A stretch of DNA of 5,362 nucleotides from Flavobacteriaceae bacterium (GTDB lineage Bacteria; Bacteroidota; Bacteroidia; Flavobacteriales; Flavobacteriaceae): NCBI GenBank assembly GCA_018623655.1, contig JAAZVG010000110.1, forward strand, positions 1 to 5,362. The letters run 5' to 3'. Shown here piece after piece: positions 5,158-5,362 of this stretch; the first letter of the stretch is position 1; every line of letters starts with the position of its first letter. A program made the translations under genes and the position numbers. The notes beneath the pieces were generated by a model, which saw only the letters and a list, made by a program, of their open reading frames with translations, searched no databases and was not told the origin of the DNA.

Positions 5158-5362
5158 TTTAACACCTGTTTGTCTGAAAATAAAGACCAGTCTTTTGATT
5201 GATAAGCTTTTATGTAATCAGATTCTGTAAGCATATAACTGTCGGTTTTCGACAACAGCTCGGGATTATTGTCAATAAATTCTTGTACATAAGACACGCC
5301 AAAAAAGCGATGAACTACCAACAAGGTGCGTTTAGAGTCGAATTGTTCAATATAAGCTTTGG
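5154..5362 (-). CDS. Unidentified protein, C-terminal 68 residues
   Basis: The frame is open from the window edge down to a TGA at 5156-5154, giving 68 codons that end SLFSDKQVLK. The visible part contains TLLVVHRFFGVSYVQEFIDN and SYMLTESDYIKAYQSKDWS, which is hydrophilic with only a short hydrophobic stretch and no predicted membrane helix. I do not recognise a family. The stop overlaps the atpZ start by four bases (ATGA), strong evidence that this is a real gene cotranscribed with atpZ. In many Bacteroidota a bactofilin-type gene precedes atpZ, but these residues do not show the short beta-repeat pattern of a bactofilin. The upstream boundary and full length are not visible. Confidence 0.75.
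   Translation of the reverse strand, partial: KAYIEQFDSKRTLLVVHRFFGVSYVQEFIDNNPELLSKTDSYMLTESDYIKAYQSKDWSLFSDKQVLK

Overview
The window holds most of an F-type (F1Fo) ATP synthase operon. Every gene is on the minus strand, so transcription runs from high to low coordinates. Reading in that direction the order is: the 3' end of an unidentified gene (5154-5362), atpZ (5157-4957), a small four-helix membrane protein in the atpI position (4957-4580), atpB (subunit a), atpE (c), atpF (b), atpH (delta), atpA (alpha) and the first 145 codons of atpG (gamma), cut by the window edge at base 1. The beta and epsilon genes (atpD, atpC) are not in the window. In Bacteroidota they usually lie elsewhere as a separate pair, but that cannot be tested here.

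The organism is probably a member of the Bacteroidota, most likely of the Flavobacteriia. The reasons are: subunit a carries a signal peptide and a long His-rich extracytoplasmic N-terminal domain; subunit alpha has an extra loop before the GGGSLTALPIIET segment; the atpI position holds a protein resembling, from memory, a flavobacterial family (DUF6168-like); the only good promoter candidate has the TAnnTTTG -7 box of Bacteroidota; and clear Shine-Dalgarno sequences are scarce.

The layout falls into three blocks. Upstream, the unknown gene, atpZ and the atpI-like gene are joined by stop/start overlaps (ATGA, then TGATG), so they look translationally coupled. A 65-nt gap, measured to the preferred atpB start, follows and contains the candidate promoter for the structural genes. 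The Fo genes atpB and atpE come next, separated by a very AT-rich 35-nt leader, and atpE is followed immediately by a strong imperfect hairpin in the 69-nt atpE-atpF gap. After that atpF, atpH, atpA and atpG are packed with gaps of 3, 2 and 10 nt.

Together the products make the membrane sector (a, b, c-ring), the peripheral stalk (b, delta) and part of the catalytic head and rotor (alpha, gamma). AtpZ and the atpI-like protein probably assist assembly or ion supply. I see no mobile element, CRISPR array, tRNA or rRNA, and no stretch over 300 bases lacks a gene. The most interesting non-coding features are the atpE-atpF hairpin, which has a possible alternative pairing, and the atpB promoter region, which has a tandem 7-mer. 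No wholly new system is apparent.
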